64,000 nucleotides of DNA from Monocercomonoides exilis (Eukaryota > Preaxostyla > Oxymonadida > Polymastigidae), in NCBI GenBank assembly GCA_001643675.2, contig LSRY02000002.1, positions 1,006,001 through 1,070,000 on the forward strand, read 5' to 3'. Positions 46,001 to 53,400 of this stretch are shown piece by piece. Each line of letters starts with the position of its first letter. Within the stretch, counting starts at the first letter, position 1. Below the pieces are notes generated by a model. That model was not told the DNA's origin. It made no database searches and saw nothing but the letters and a program-made list of their open reading frames with translations. A program made the translations under genes and the position numbers.

Positions 46001-46141
46001 GGGACATTTATTGTGACGATGACAGATGCAATCATTCTTGAGGAAAGCAGTGAACATGAAAAAAGCAGAGAGAGCAAAGAAAGCGAAAGGGAAGGGGAAA
46101 TGGAAGTGAATAAAATGAAAGACATGTTAGGAGATGGATGA
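37055..46141 (+). CDS. Giant secreted beta-helix receptor with pseudokinase tail, 3028 aa, intronless
   Basis: The start ATG 37055 is chosen because it opens a signal peptide (MKDAYNIVALLLLIVGCCIG). Residues about 190-250 are a Ser/Pro-repeat stretch. From about 400 to 2450 run right-handed beta-helix (pectin-lyase fold) repeats with recurrent G-G-A/G-x-x-Y/F and S-x-F-x-x-C turns. A Cys pair motif C-G-x(5-6)-P/S-C appears five times (near residues 655, 1028, 1379, 1690, 2075), each starting a module. A single membrane helix at about 2575-2601 is followed by basic RWRKAKN. The cytoplasmic part has KDPKAFEMVTTEMSPEE, a charged linker, then a kinase-like domain: LRNLSPHIVLL (near 2813) replaces HRDLKPENILL, and WKAPEL (near 2887), FSIGMMLWECLTLEIPFGEY and KRPTLIEVKKEL mark the C-lobe. 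Catalytic Asp, Lys and DFG are absent, so it is a pseudokinase. Likely role: surface adhesion or sensing (inference). Confidence 0.88.
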   Translation: MKDAYNIVALLLLIVGCCIGEDIAERQFQQKWNGEIQIGKINIENGKRDNNNYFGIYAARNENSVGNHLCSIQTSLNIVNASLCVTHLNLIPLTGCPLLTAQHHSAASICSSTCTIHPPSLNNNHHHCPLFLSAHASIALTNFSLTIPQPAFLSFPLFSTPNNLLHNAHSPIPAYFSISRSSFSSFISLVQPFLFSPSSLSSPSPSPSPSLSPSPSSSSSSSSSSSFSSPSPSRSPSISPSPSPSPLHILHQSHPHLQIHLNLHLSNTLFSNISSPQSPLSLQSLPSYSLNSLISTTSTTSSTSTSTNININTIPSFSLHSSLSIHSSIFLHTHNSIDGAILPNLNSPSTSLSAFNTSFLHQTRTSLNAPIEHIGTETQRAKPGRLTSFDLDSHKFEWCEWNDSNVESNGGALYVACTNANLTITSCHFNSCHCTGIGQGGALYCGSLFKINFTKSNFTYCSALHGGAAAILHPRSNSVYSFSDNRVESCSITNWCGTGWHFNVYDMTSNGQFLLSKCKYIANSGGNAAGSLTFHYPPANKPNQFSINDCQFINNKLTSFANYGGAGIYFDGTYSWMNGVKFITFCFFNGNTATSGRGNDVFFNGSIITQSPFENCGSTTPTKRVWNSNTADNDVYNGWLPLIAQNKIVSNSGTDVDACGSTQQTSCATIEYALNGFISLLQNTSLTLLNSIFVPTQTLTFSAVDTKITGNGTDTTIISSYGIPQPSSSSSSSPDPSASSALFQQTQGSLTVSALAIAHNSTNTITPILFHLSGNSPSLNLNTTTITGTTSITITTPLFFLTAGSLALNHTAITSLTLNSQSIFHLTSLTAPLTLNSSNITDITSTATPTSCVLSSATSPALSLSLANCTITSINSEQLSQQTATDGGCISFASSAPANSFSVSDTTFSSCCVSEDTSFGGRGGALMIEYKDDSEVSESSFSINNIVFSANKASVGRDMYFVCESFVASVKEPMFTFMRSITEKDNSVVGHDRTEAFGDWDVDLFIFFDGFFADTIYVDETSGVEEVYCGLEKAPCLNVNYGMERLKRTQNRKEEIIVISNTLMTGCVDVGGTCVKAKEETVVQIECQTEVSGSEECVLKSASLTEMEFIGIVVPSSFNKTITSVIESSSSNGELHMKNCKMSVVGGKGSTIGYFLIKSTGKMIELDSVTISDVKSTVSLFLFSLSSENVNDQEYKVKLLNCTLERLEIDSTATVDEKASVFGDSVGVGMVMNGSTINGALSEKSKEGGALKILLSEGGYITIQESSFTGCVCENMSEGGKGGGIYLDCSLNEEGFQLSSISFSRCNAAIGKNMFVKSSILVNTVNTERFAFDYSDYVEDGNAFVGEDGKYGEMDLRVFLVSLKWIEVSVSTGGHDTLGCGNEKFPCESMKSGIDHIDRSGAVGEERKLNVKDEGTIENIYSFTDALVIDGEAIKHKPIHFESSIKGNSASSTSVISSIQPLSFLYLKLQIPNQFTLGVNSLISSSEHLQLENCLFEIQSATNTVQYSLITTTTGNCTLKGCSLTDCSFIKSPLILDSSVVFESNNFSNIVNKGSGEEGGVTKVTLQENEELVMKSTNASSCSLSSNNGKGGFLYFDCQNCLNEKPFLLENVSFVNNKAAIGKNMFILGKDFNSSVTNDSFKFNFLSMINDGNLFVGSDNFHSNKDLFMFLIPFSSIEIFISSIGFDVARCGSEEEPCFTMWKGMENMKKESGKKTIQIEGSTTIRDSFNMSNYQIKKGVKMGEENVKAILNFEKAVGNQLEYFMGNDIHLELTNIQLQLASGFDNSAKTIISNRGGDLVITECSFLSEAGVNNGFDCAFVDVIGGSVEVNDLSMESCYVGNSIFVIRDSGVYCHFVNIRVESLNASRGCILSIKKIEPGLKINEGVNEECLNIEIDNSSFSEVKRSDNRASILELKSEKKICLIVNESDITEDKAETSEKGGTIFFILGAAGSMKMIDSIITNCNCNNNTGRGGGVYLATKETGDLNFTFAGMKFSSNTARVGNDIFIECYNITSQINETQFRFDLRENHYSRINAIYGRDECDYPSDTDLIGFVTIHKSDTIIVSSMSGSNGRRCGTNTLPCHSIDHGLEHLTSDFMSVMIVVEESVICEEVNLKEMSLSSKSREMCKVEVKSGISRTREALVITTGTVSMLRVNFVFESNFISQHESLMSPEGSILEIMSCSFSSKQSNEEGNAGFANIPFHIINMGKGELQLMECTVSNLILQESSLHFSSPLTSVIDSLTICNSTIKTSLIDINECGQLTIKDFKTENITVEGNDESLISCLSMKKTIQLANCTIGGVSSKTAKGKLMKVEDCLNVKMDSCVFDGNSKERNNQVFNEKGEMCRWEGSLVDVVKSSVLMKDTTITNSPEGGITMSGGNMNIEKGEFINNNPSIEGYPSLRRNIICSDSGTLNVMSLKGGDGLERNTSLWMLNDRCNFEGIVSVRDSSFFIPVLESVEAKEETDRMKLTFKGMLLVPCNLSFSVVKRKGEEKEIEKHDFDSNGFMSEREVEGSVEKDLISSCGNEIEVSVHILFGNGESPSSTQSFILKNKSEAKMNGDEKIVEGGNKTVPYWIIIVVVFAVLFLIVLIVSIVLAVRWRKAKNEAEDLREIVNDNIRKDPKAFEMVTTEMSPEEQWRRAEREAEKKNEERIKKRVYDKTLEHSESSEHLLSESGSTEYILGRDSDKIPEWVLEKVDDEEETRKRSPSPSISSTSTTDSDSTFVRVEDLCPTTSSMSNLVDAMACSSPYEKLIVDLRDSLFMLLHGLNKTKEMAIGTLQEREVTGAQMLFWAANGALHSLEDEEDELPSLRNLSPHIVLLSEHMVICIALHSHCSSSSDDSDSSSISSTTIVTSASDDDDGDERDSLPSSAFEDDEEKWRECLRWKAPELVMNRKMGATEKSVAFSIGMMLWECLTLEIPFGEYEAEVAGDKIVKGEKPDERGIEESVLKNVVNACLSAEASKRPTLIEVKKELVGLFPVGTFIVTMTDAIILEESSEHEKSRESKESEREGEMEVNKMKDMLGDG

Positions 46142-46989
46142 GAGCTGAAAACAAGAAATGTGTTTCAAGCATGAATGCTTAATGTGAGAGAAAGAAAGTT
46201 TTTTCAACATATTTGCCTCGATTTTAATCATAGCTGAAATTCACTTAGTTGGTTTTTATGATGAGTGTGACAACAAGTAAAAGGTTGATGGTGATTAGAA
46301 TTTTGAGATTTGTATTTTTTTAGAGTTGGTTTGAGATGTTTTGTATAGATTACTTTAAGACTTTAAAAAATTAAATATTCAAATTTGATAAAGTTATACA
46401 CAACATTAAAAAAGAATTATTGAAATTATATTTTTATCTAGCAGAGAAAAATGTTTATTTTGAATTGCAGAAATTCAAAAAAAACATAATTTATTGAAAA
46501 GAGTTCACAATTTGTTAAAAAAATATATTTCTATCAACTGCGTTCGTCTGAAGAAAACAAAGAACAAAAATGAAAAAATAAAGGGTGAAATGAGACAAAA
46601 ATGATGTATTTGAACATAATACAAAATTTCTTTTTGTTCATCATTGTGACGAACAAAATAAAAAATAAACATGATTGAATTTTGAAGACTTCAATAACCA
46701 GATGGTTGTCATTCTTTTCTCAAACTCGTAAATTTGTCGGAATGAAAGAAACGGCTGATAACTTCCTTTAAATTTTCATTAAGTTGATTACAAAACATCG
46801 GAAACTGAAATTTGTTTGGTGAATATTTTATTTTTTTGTTTATAAAAAAAAATTAAACATATTTGTTTTCATTATTTTTCCTTTGCATTTGATTGAGTTT
46901 TCTTCCTTTAATTGATATTTTTGAGCTTTGTTCAGTCAAGCATTTATTAAAGTTGCACATTGACTGAATATTATTCAGTGTTCACTTCC

Positions 46990-46993
<4 letters not shown>
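46142..46993. other. AT-rich 3' flank of the receptor gene
   Basis: No gene or repeat is recognised; it includes the presumed 3' untranslated region. Confidence 0.5.

Positions 46994-47023
<30 letters not shown>
46994..47023 (+). repeat. Poly(A) run of 30
   Basis: An uninterrupted run of 30 A, the longest homopolymer in the window, just upstream of a transposase remnant. Confidence 0.95.
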
Positions 47024-47028
<5 letters not shown>

Positions 47029-47039
47029 TGATATTATTC

Positions 47040-47345
47040 ATTCATCAATCGAGGAGCATGTTTCAAAAAAGAAAAAGATCTTTCCAGATTGATGGAAGGA
47101 TTATAACGGAATCAATGTAAAAGATTATCTTCACGAAACTGTCAACCACAGAAAAGGATTTGTTGACCCAATAACGAAAGCTCACACACTTCTCATTGAA
47201 AGAAAGTAGAGTTTGAAAGAATAAGATATTCCTTTTGAAGGCGTCAGAAGAAAATACTTAGAAGAATATTTGGATGCATTCGCATTTCAGAGAAATCAAG
47301 TCACTTCTGATGAAAAATTTTTACCAATTTTTTGCAATCACTCAA
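47040..47345 (+). pseudogene. Merlin/IS1016-like transposase remnant (C-terminal part)
   Basis: The frame reads NGINVKDYLHETVNHRKGFV, then DPITKAHTLLIERK, a stop, and GVRRKYLEEYLDAFAFQRN. It matches the end of IS1595/IS1016 and Merlin transposases (V-N-H-S-x-x-F-V-D-P-x-T-G-A-H-T-x-x-I-E, then L-x-x-Y-L-x-E-F-x-x-R). Two stop codons (near 47206 and 47222) and the absence of the N-terminal catalytic part show it is dead. Confidence 0.7.
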
Positions 47346-47395
47346 TAGAATAATTTCATGAAAATTATGAGTTATTTAAAAATTCATTATTTTTT

Positions 47396-47665
47396 GGTGG
47401 AAAATACGGACTATCAAGCTTTTTTTTTGCACAAGGCATTGAAAAATAACTACGCTCATAACTTTATTTAACTTTCTCAGATTTCAAAATATATTTGATT
47501 TTCATATCTGAAAACAAACATCATTGACATAATAACATTTTGTTTTGTGACATCAAATGTATTTTAAAAAACAAACCCATTTTTTTCAAATTTATGATCA
47601 CAAAAAGTTAATTAAAAGTGCATAATTTTTCAATGAAAATGCCTGAAGTTAAATATTTTGTCCCA
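47396..47665 (+). repeat. MITE family 1, copy 2
   Basis: It begins near GGTGGAAAATACGGACTATC and ends AAATATTTTGTCCCA, with the family core TTTGATTTTCATATCTGAAA inside. Confidence 0.85.
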
Positions 47666-48018
47666 CATGAGAAAGTGCTCGTAACTTTTTCAGTTGATTC
47701 TTTTCAGACACAGTATTTGGAACTTCTTCAGTAGGACAGAGAAAGTCAGGGTTACTTGGAATAACATCTTTTGTGGATTGAACAGATGAATCCCAACACA
47801 TCCTTTGAAAACACAATTGAACATTTGAAAGCTCAATATTTTTCTTTCAATGACGTAAGTTCAACCGAATATGATTTGAAAAACAAACCATTTCTGAAAT
47901 TGATAATGCTTATAAGAGTTTATGAATGAGCCAAAGCGATTTGATCTCCTCGTTCTTTCCCTAAAAATGAATTGAACAGTTGGATTGGAATGAAGATAGC
48001 TCCAAATCACAAATCATA
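47666..48018. other. Unrecognised coding-like remnant between two MITE copies
   Basis: The + strand carries a short coding-like passage (EQMNPNTSFENTIEHLKAQY, around 47780-47850) bounded by stops. It could be part of a decayed transposon; no family was recognised. Confidence 0.3.
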
Positions 48019-48290
48019 TGGGGAAAAATACGGACTTTCAAGCTTTTTATGCACAAAGCATGAAAAAAATGTTTGACATTCAACATTATTAAACTTTATC
48101 AGATATCAAAAAATAATTTTGATTTTCATAACTGAAAACAAGCATCGTTGATATAACAATAATATGTTTTGGGATCTCACATGTGAATCAAAAAAGAAAC
48201 ACATATTTTTCATATTTTTCTACCACAAAAAGTTTATCTGAGGTGCGAAAATTTTCAATGAATATGCCTGAAGTCAAATATTATGTCCCA
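48019..48290 (+). repeat. MITE family 1, copy 3
   Basis: It starts TGGGGAAAAATACGGACTTT and ends GTCAAATATTATGTCCCA; it is about 270 bp and diverged from copy 2 at scattered positions. Confidence 0.85.
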
Positions 48291-48600
48291 TATTATGAAT
48301 AATTTGGAAGATTTTGCATGAAAATGTGGGTGATTTTTTTTTGAGATGATAATATCGTTCAATGTTTGAACTTTTTTTGAATTTTCGTGGGACAACCTTT
48401 TTAATGCATGGGAAATAAATTTATATGATAAAAAAATCATTTTCTGTAATATTTTTAAAACGCAAATTTGGATTGATTCAATTTTCCAAAATAACCATAA
48501 TTGTTCACAAATTAAGCATTTTCTTTTTGTGCTGAGTATTATTCGGTCGTGCAAACTTTTTGATGTTCGAAGAATAAAAATTTTCAATCTTTTATAAGTT

Positions 48601-48822
48601 TCATTTTCTCAAAATCTTTAATTGTTCATGAACACACATGAATGGAAGCTTTTTATTCTTTTCAAATTTTAAAAGATTTCTTGAGATTAGCAATATAGCA
48701 ACGACAACAAACATAGAAGATAAGAAGAAGAATTTGAAGTTTCCACAAGTGTCACATTCTGGCAATAATTTTGTTTTTGATTTTTGATGATCTAAACTTT
48801 TTTGCATCTTATTATTTTCCAT
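48601..48822 (-). CDS. Possible small single-pass membrane protein, 73 aa
   Basis: ATG at 48822, stop TGA at 48601. A polar N-terminus (MENNKMQKSLDHQKSKTK) with a C-x-x-C pair is followed by one hydrophobic helix (FFLSSMFVVVAILLIS) and a basic tail ending in EQLKILRK. No family is recognised. It lies in otherwise gene-poor DNA, so it may be chance; the membrane-protein layout with flanking charges is the only support. Confidence 0.35.
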   Translation of the reverse strand: MENNKMQKSLDHQKSKTKLLPECDTCGNFKFFFLSSMFVVVAILLISRNLLKFEKNKKLPFMCVHEQLKILRK

Positions 48823-49230
48823 CTTTTCATTAGTCTTTTATTTCATGCAGCATCTAACATACAAAATATATTTCTATCATTGTGTTTGCAACAAATAGCT
48901 TTAATCTTTGTAATGATTAAAATTTCTGTTTTTTATTGAAAATTCATTAATTTGTTTTTAACCTTTGACATTCAATGACATAGTTAATGAACGATTGAAA
49001 AATTCAAAGCCGAAAAGAATGAATGAATCTTTCGAACAATTAAAAGGGGATATCGTTTTATTAATTGAAGTTCAAAGGAAAAAAAATATGAAGAAAAAAA
49101 AATCAAGATTAGGAAACGATTTGAGAAGAAAATATTAAATGAAAGATGCTTGAGGTTTTTAAGTTGAATTCACAAATTTATGGAAATAGAATGGTTGCAT
49201 AAAAAGAAGATTATAGGATAGAAGTTGAAG
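48823..49230. other. AT-rich stretch without recognised features
   Basis: No gene, repeat family member or RNA is recognised. Confidence 0.45.
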
Positions 49231-49570
49231 GGAAAAAAAATAAAGATAGAAGAAAAAGAAAGAAGAATAAGAAAAGAGAAAAAAAAGAAAAGAAAAGAAA
49301 TGTTGAAGTTTAAAGAAGAAGAAGAAGGCGAGGAAAGAAGGAAAAGGAGAAGGAGATAAAGAATAGGTGAGAAGATGAAGAAGAAGAAAGAGGAAGAGCA
49401 GGGTTTGTGGAAGAAGAGACGTTAGCAAAAACATTTTGAGTTTAACATAAAGATAATCTTCCATTTGAAGAAGAAGAAGAAGAAAGAGAGGAGAGAAGAA
49501 GAAAGAGAAATTAAAAAAGAAGAAAAAAATAAAAAGAGGAAGGAAGAAGAAGAAGAGAGAATCAAAGAAG
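49231..49570 (+). repeat. Polypurine (GAA/AAG-rich) tract, about 340 bp
   Basis: The + strand is almost purely A and G from 49231 to 49560 (AAGAAGAAGAAAGAGGAAGA-like units). Long frames on the minus strand here are Ser/Phe/Leu homopolymers and are by-products. Confidence 0.85.
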
Positions 49571-49589
49571 TTCTTGGAAATGGTGCAGG

Positions 49590-50510
49590 CTGATTAGCAG
49601 AGTTATCATTACAATTTTGTTTTGACTGTCCAGCCAGCATTCTTCCATTACCAATGTCTCTTTCTTTGAGCGAGTGCAGCACACTTTCGTCGTCCATACA
49701 CAGCTCCTTCCTCTTTTCTCTTTCGATTGCTGCTTTCTCCTTCTCCTTCCGCTCCATCTCCAACGCCTTCTCCAGCGGTGTCTGCAGTTGCGAGTGCACT
49801 CTCGTTCTCTTCAGCTCTGCCACAGCCACCGAACAAGCAGAAGACGCCTTAAGAGCTTCACTTCCGAACACACCATTACATGGCCAAAGTTCGGAGAAAG
49901 CGGATAATCGTCATTGCTTTCGTCGTTCTTCCAATTTTTTTTTTTTCGAAAGCATTGCCAGCTACGCCTAATGCTCCTCTCTCTCTTTCTCCTTCTCTGC
50001 CTTCCTTCTCTCCACTTCCTCCACGGTTCTCAGAATTTCCTCTTTTCACGTGTTTTCCTCTTCGTTCAGCATTTTTCCATACAAAAACTGCACATTGATC
50101 ACAAACACACTTCTCACAACTGCTGCTTCGCCTTTCCCATCAGCCATAATTTTTTTCTTCCTCAACAAAAGCACTCTTTCCTTCGCATTGTACTCGATAT
50201 CTGCTTCTTCCTCATACACTCCACTCACTCCAAACACACCCCATTTTCTTCTCATAAGTTCCGCAATGCCTTTTTCTTTACTTCACTCTCTTTCTCCAGA
50301 TGCACCCAGGTCGCAGTCTCTCTATCTCTCTCCTCTCATTCCTCCTTCCTTTCTTGATGCCTTCGTTCGTTCTTTGTCCATTGCTGCCTCCGTGTTCTGC
50401 TTTAGCTTCGCCTGAAGAGACTGCAGATGGCTTGTATTCAGTGTCTGCGCACCCGAACTGCCTCTAACAGACAGAAGATTGCCTGTTGAGAGACCCTTCC
50501 GAGTGAAGGG
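49590..50510 (-). pseudogene. Decayed coiled-coil protein gene
   Basis: One minus-strand frame can be read across ~900 bp with six or seven stops: SHLQSLQAKLKQNTEAAMDK, then IAELMRRKWGVFGVSGVYEE, ADIEYNAKERVLLLRKKKIM, VRSVFVINVQFLYGKMLNEE, LRTVEEVERRKAEKEKERE and LEKALEMERKEKEKAA. Each stop is TAG or TGA and would be CAG or CGA with one C-to-T change. GC content is clearly higher than in the flanking DNA. The intact sequence would be a long Lys/Glu/Arg-rich coiled coil; no family is recognised. Confidence 0.6.
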
Positions 50511-50579
50511 AGACTAACCACGTAGTATACCACCATGGAAGAAGATAGAGGAAGTTGAGAATGAGTAGGAAGAAGAAGA

Positions 50580-50680
50580 AATGGATGAATTGGCAGCGGC
50601 AGCAGCAGGAGGAGGAAGAGGAAGAGGAAGAGGAAGAGGAAGAGGAAGAGGAGGAGGAGGAGGAGGAGAAGAAGAAGAAG
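50580..50680 (+). repeat. (GGAAGA)n / (GGA)n simple repeat
   Basis: GAGGAAGAGGAAGAGGAAGA-type hexamer repeats run into GGAGGAGGA. The Ser/Pro/Leu frames on either strand across it are not genes. Confidence 0.9.
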
Positions 50681-50837
50681 ATGTTAAGATAATATAACAG
50701 AAGGAAGTTTGAAAAAGGTTGAATGAAGCGAAATGGAACATAAATTTATAGGAAAAGAAATTGAGTGGAAAAGATAAATGGCGTGGATTTGATGACAATT
50801 AGCACGTAAATTTTCTATTATAATTTGTTCACCAAAA

Positions 50838-50940
50838 ATTATTCAAAGTCGAAAAACTGTTAATTAAAGTCGGAAAACTTTCATTCAAAGTCGAAAATTT
50901 ATTTTCGAAGTCGAAAAACTTTCAAACGAAATCGAATATT
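50838..50940 (+). repeat. Degenerate ~21-bp tandem repeat
   Basis: About five units of the type TTCAAAGTCGAAAAACTTTC follow one another (TTATTCAAAGTCGAAAAACT, TTAATTAAAGTCGGAAAACT, TCATTCAAAGTCGAAAATTT and others). Confidence 0.7.
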
Positions 50941-51287
50941 TTTTTTTTTCAATGAAAAAGAGTTAATTTATGTTATTAATTTCTGGCAAATAATTTATTA
51001 TTTTTAATTCCTTTTTATTTTCAAATTGAAATGTTAGAAAATTATTGTTTTCAAAATAAAAATCAAAGTGAAGAAAAGAAAACAATAAAAAAGAAAAACT
51101 TAACTCGAAAACAAAGAAAAGAAAAATATAAAGAAATTTTTATTTATGACTAATCAACATAAAAATTCAATTCATTTTGAAGATCTTGTGATTATTGATG
51201 AAAAGAGTTTGTTTCAGGAATTTCAATCAACGGAGAAAATGTTTCTTCTTCTAACAAAGAACTGATATAATAATTTTCATGAAAATG
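50941..51287. other. AT-rich stretch without recognised features
   Basis: It lies between the tandem repeat and the transposase stop. Terminal repeats of the transposon were sought here and not found. Confidence 0.4.
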
Positions 51288-52480
51288 TTAAAAAAATCTA
51301 GAAGAAATAATAAATGAAGAAGAAGCTGAAGCAGAAGCAGAAGCAGAAGAACATGGCACAATTTGAACATCGTCGCTTTCAAGCACAATTTCTTCAATGA
51401 ACAATTTATAACACTTCGCTGGAGAACTTTTGTTCGAATCACTGAGGTTTATTTTTTGATGTGCCAAAGGAAGAAAATTGAATTGAACCATGTTAATGCA
51501 TTTTAATACGTCCATTCGAGTAATATCATCCAACTTCTGATAAAGATGCTCAATTAACTTCTTGTTATTTTTAATCGAAGAAGAGATCTTCAGTCGAGCT
51601 TTCCACATCCCAAACACATATTCAATAGGATTTAATTCGCAACTATTTGGTGCAGTGTATAAGATGCCGTAGTTCTTTGAAGTGATCAGATTAATCACTG
51701 CCTCTGTTTCATGCAGCCCCACATTATCCATCACTAATAAGAATGATTCCCTTCCATGAGATTGAAGTTTCTCCATTAACGATAATAGGAATACTCTAAA
51801 ACTTTGGTCATTTACGCTTCCTTCGACAAACGTGACATGCTCAATTCCAGAAAGTTCACTTATCGCTGTAATTGCTGTGACAGTTTCTATTTTCGCTTTC
51901 TCTCTGTACTGTATACACCGTTTTCCAACTGGTGAGCGACATTCTGTTCTCAGTTCTAAGGTATTGAATCCAGTCTCATCAATGGAAACGAACGTTCTTC
52001 CTTCCATTTGATGATGTGTGTATTTTCTGACATATTCTTTATTTTGTTTTAATGTTTTTTCATCAGCTCTTGCATTTTCATATGTTCGCAACCTTTTCAC
52101 AGAGAAAACAGGACATCCATGATCTATCATTTTATCCGATTTCAAATGGTGACCAATTGAAGACACAGAAGGTTTTGATTTGCATAAGCCACCCACTGAA
52201 TCAGCTAATTCTTTGGAAGTTTCAGTTGTGTTCCTCAGGAATATTTCGACCATTTTATTTGATGCCTCTTTTGAAATCTTTTCGTTAACCTTTCCTCCTC
52301 GTGGCTTTTATGGCTTTTCTTCTCGTACGATAACTGAAGCTGTGGATATGCTAATATTGTATTTCTTTGATAGATCTTACAGAGTTTTTCCATCTTTGTG
52401 ATCTTTCTTCAACAATTCTCGAACGTTTTCGGATAGTTGAACATATTGTTTCCCATTTTTCTTTTCTTCCTTAATTTCAA
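51288..52480 (-). pseudogene. Tc1/IS630-like transposase with intact catalytic triad but stops in the DNA-binding part
   Basis: The frame 51288-52253 (321 codons) carries FVSIDETGFN (first Asp), FLLVMDNVGLHE (second Asp) and SCELNPIEYVFGMWKARLK (Glu), so the DDE core is complete. Upstream in the same frame the helix-turn-helix half is readable (QYVQLSENVRELLKKDHKDG, then DLSKKYNISISTASVIVREE) but is broken by two TAA codons. More stops lie before 52480. The C-terminus ends in a Ser-Ala repeat. An ATG at 52253 could give a protein without its DNA-binding domain. It is a different subfamily from the copies at 4-11 kb. Probably inactive, yet the best preserved DNA transposase in the window. Confidence 0.82.
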
Positions 52481-52777
52481 TTGTCTTTTTTATTCGTCCT
52501 CTTTTCCTTTTAACCTATTTGTCTCACATTGCAGGAACGGTAACTGGTCAGTCTGTTCGGTCTCAGGAATATGTTCGTCTGTAGGAGGAATTTCCTTTGA
52601 TTTTTCTTTAATAATTTAATTTGATTCTTTTGATGCTCTATTTTATTTTGAAATCATCTTGTCGGATGAATGATGTAAAGAAGATTTTTCAATCATTTCT
52701 TGTAATTCTTGAACGCTTTTCTTCATTTTTGGAAATTCTGAATTTATAGGTTCGATATGTTTTTCCCTTATTTTTTA
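52481..52777. other. Decayed upstream flank of the transposase
   Basis: The minus strand still reads coding-like pieces (MKKSVQELQEMIEKSSLHHS; DEHIPETEQTDQLPF) in shifting frames with stops. This may be the N-terminus of the same or a neighbouring dead gene. Confidence 0.35.
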
Positions 52778-52779
52778 TA

Positions 52780-53036
52780 TGGGTGATTATTTTTGAAATC
52801 ATATCTTTTTTTGGCAAATCGATTTTTCATAGATTAAAAATTTTTTTGAAGAGATTTTGTGATCAAATGCTGAAAATATCACAACTGTTTTGAAAACAAA
52901 TATTTTAACCTTATCAAAGATAAAATTGTCTTCAATAAGCTTCTTCACTTTTCACTGTTTCTTGGTTAACATTAAAGATTAATTTTTGAACCAAAAATTT
53001 TGAATGAAAAAATTTGATTTCAAAAATAATCACCCA
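52780..53036. mobile_element. MITE family 3, copy 1, 257 bp with TA duplication
   Basis: The ends are perfect inverted repeats of 22 bp starting TGGGTGATTATTTTTGAAAT. TA flanks both sides (52778-52779 and 53037-53038). No coding capacity. A second copy is at 57007-57264. Confidence 0.9.
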
Positions 53037-53264
53037 TATTTCAAAAAAATAAAGCATGATTTTGTGGGATTTACTCCCCATGTCACCCACCAGTTTCCTT
53101 TGGAAGTTAAATAAAGGAGAGATCGTTCAATTTCCCCCTTTCAGAAACATGTGGCATATTAATGCATTGGAAATTCATTTTGAAAAGTCGCATATGTTTA
53201 ATATTCTAATAAATCAAAAATTTCATATTTTTCTAAATATTTTGTTTACAAATATCAAACTTTA

Positions 53265-53400
53265 CTAAAATGGAATCTATTTCTTGATAATGCTATTTCA
53301 AACATTCTTGAGGAGATTTGTGAGCTGAAACAGAAATTTGAGCAAAATATTAAAATTTTGAAGTATTTGAAAACAAAACATTTGTGACTTCAAAAAGAAT
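53265..53400. repeat. MITE family 2, half copy
   Basis: It contains CTTGATAATG, CAGAAATTTGAGCAAAATAT and GACTTCAAAAAGAAT in the order found in the right arms of the copies at 56748 and 61657; the left arm is missing. Confidence 0.6.

Noticed and set aside
51288-52480. In-frame TAA codons at plausible Gln positions, hinting at a TAA/TAG = Gln code as in some oxymonads
   Set aside because: MetRS and the first cyclin end at TAA, the PSME4-like gene at TAG, and the giant receptor and pseudopeptidase at TGA, all at natural protein ends. The standard code fits, and the TAAs occur in a decayed transposon.
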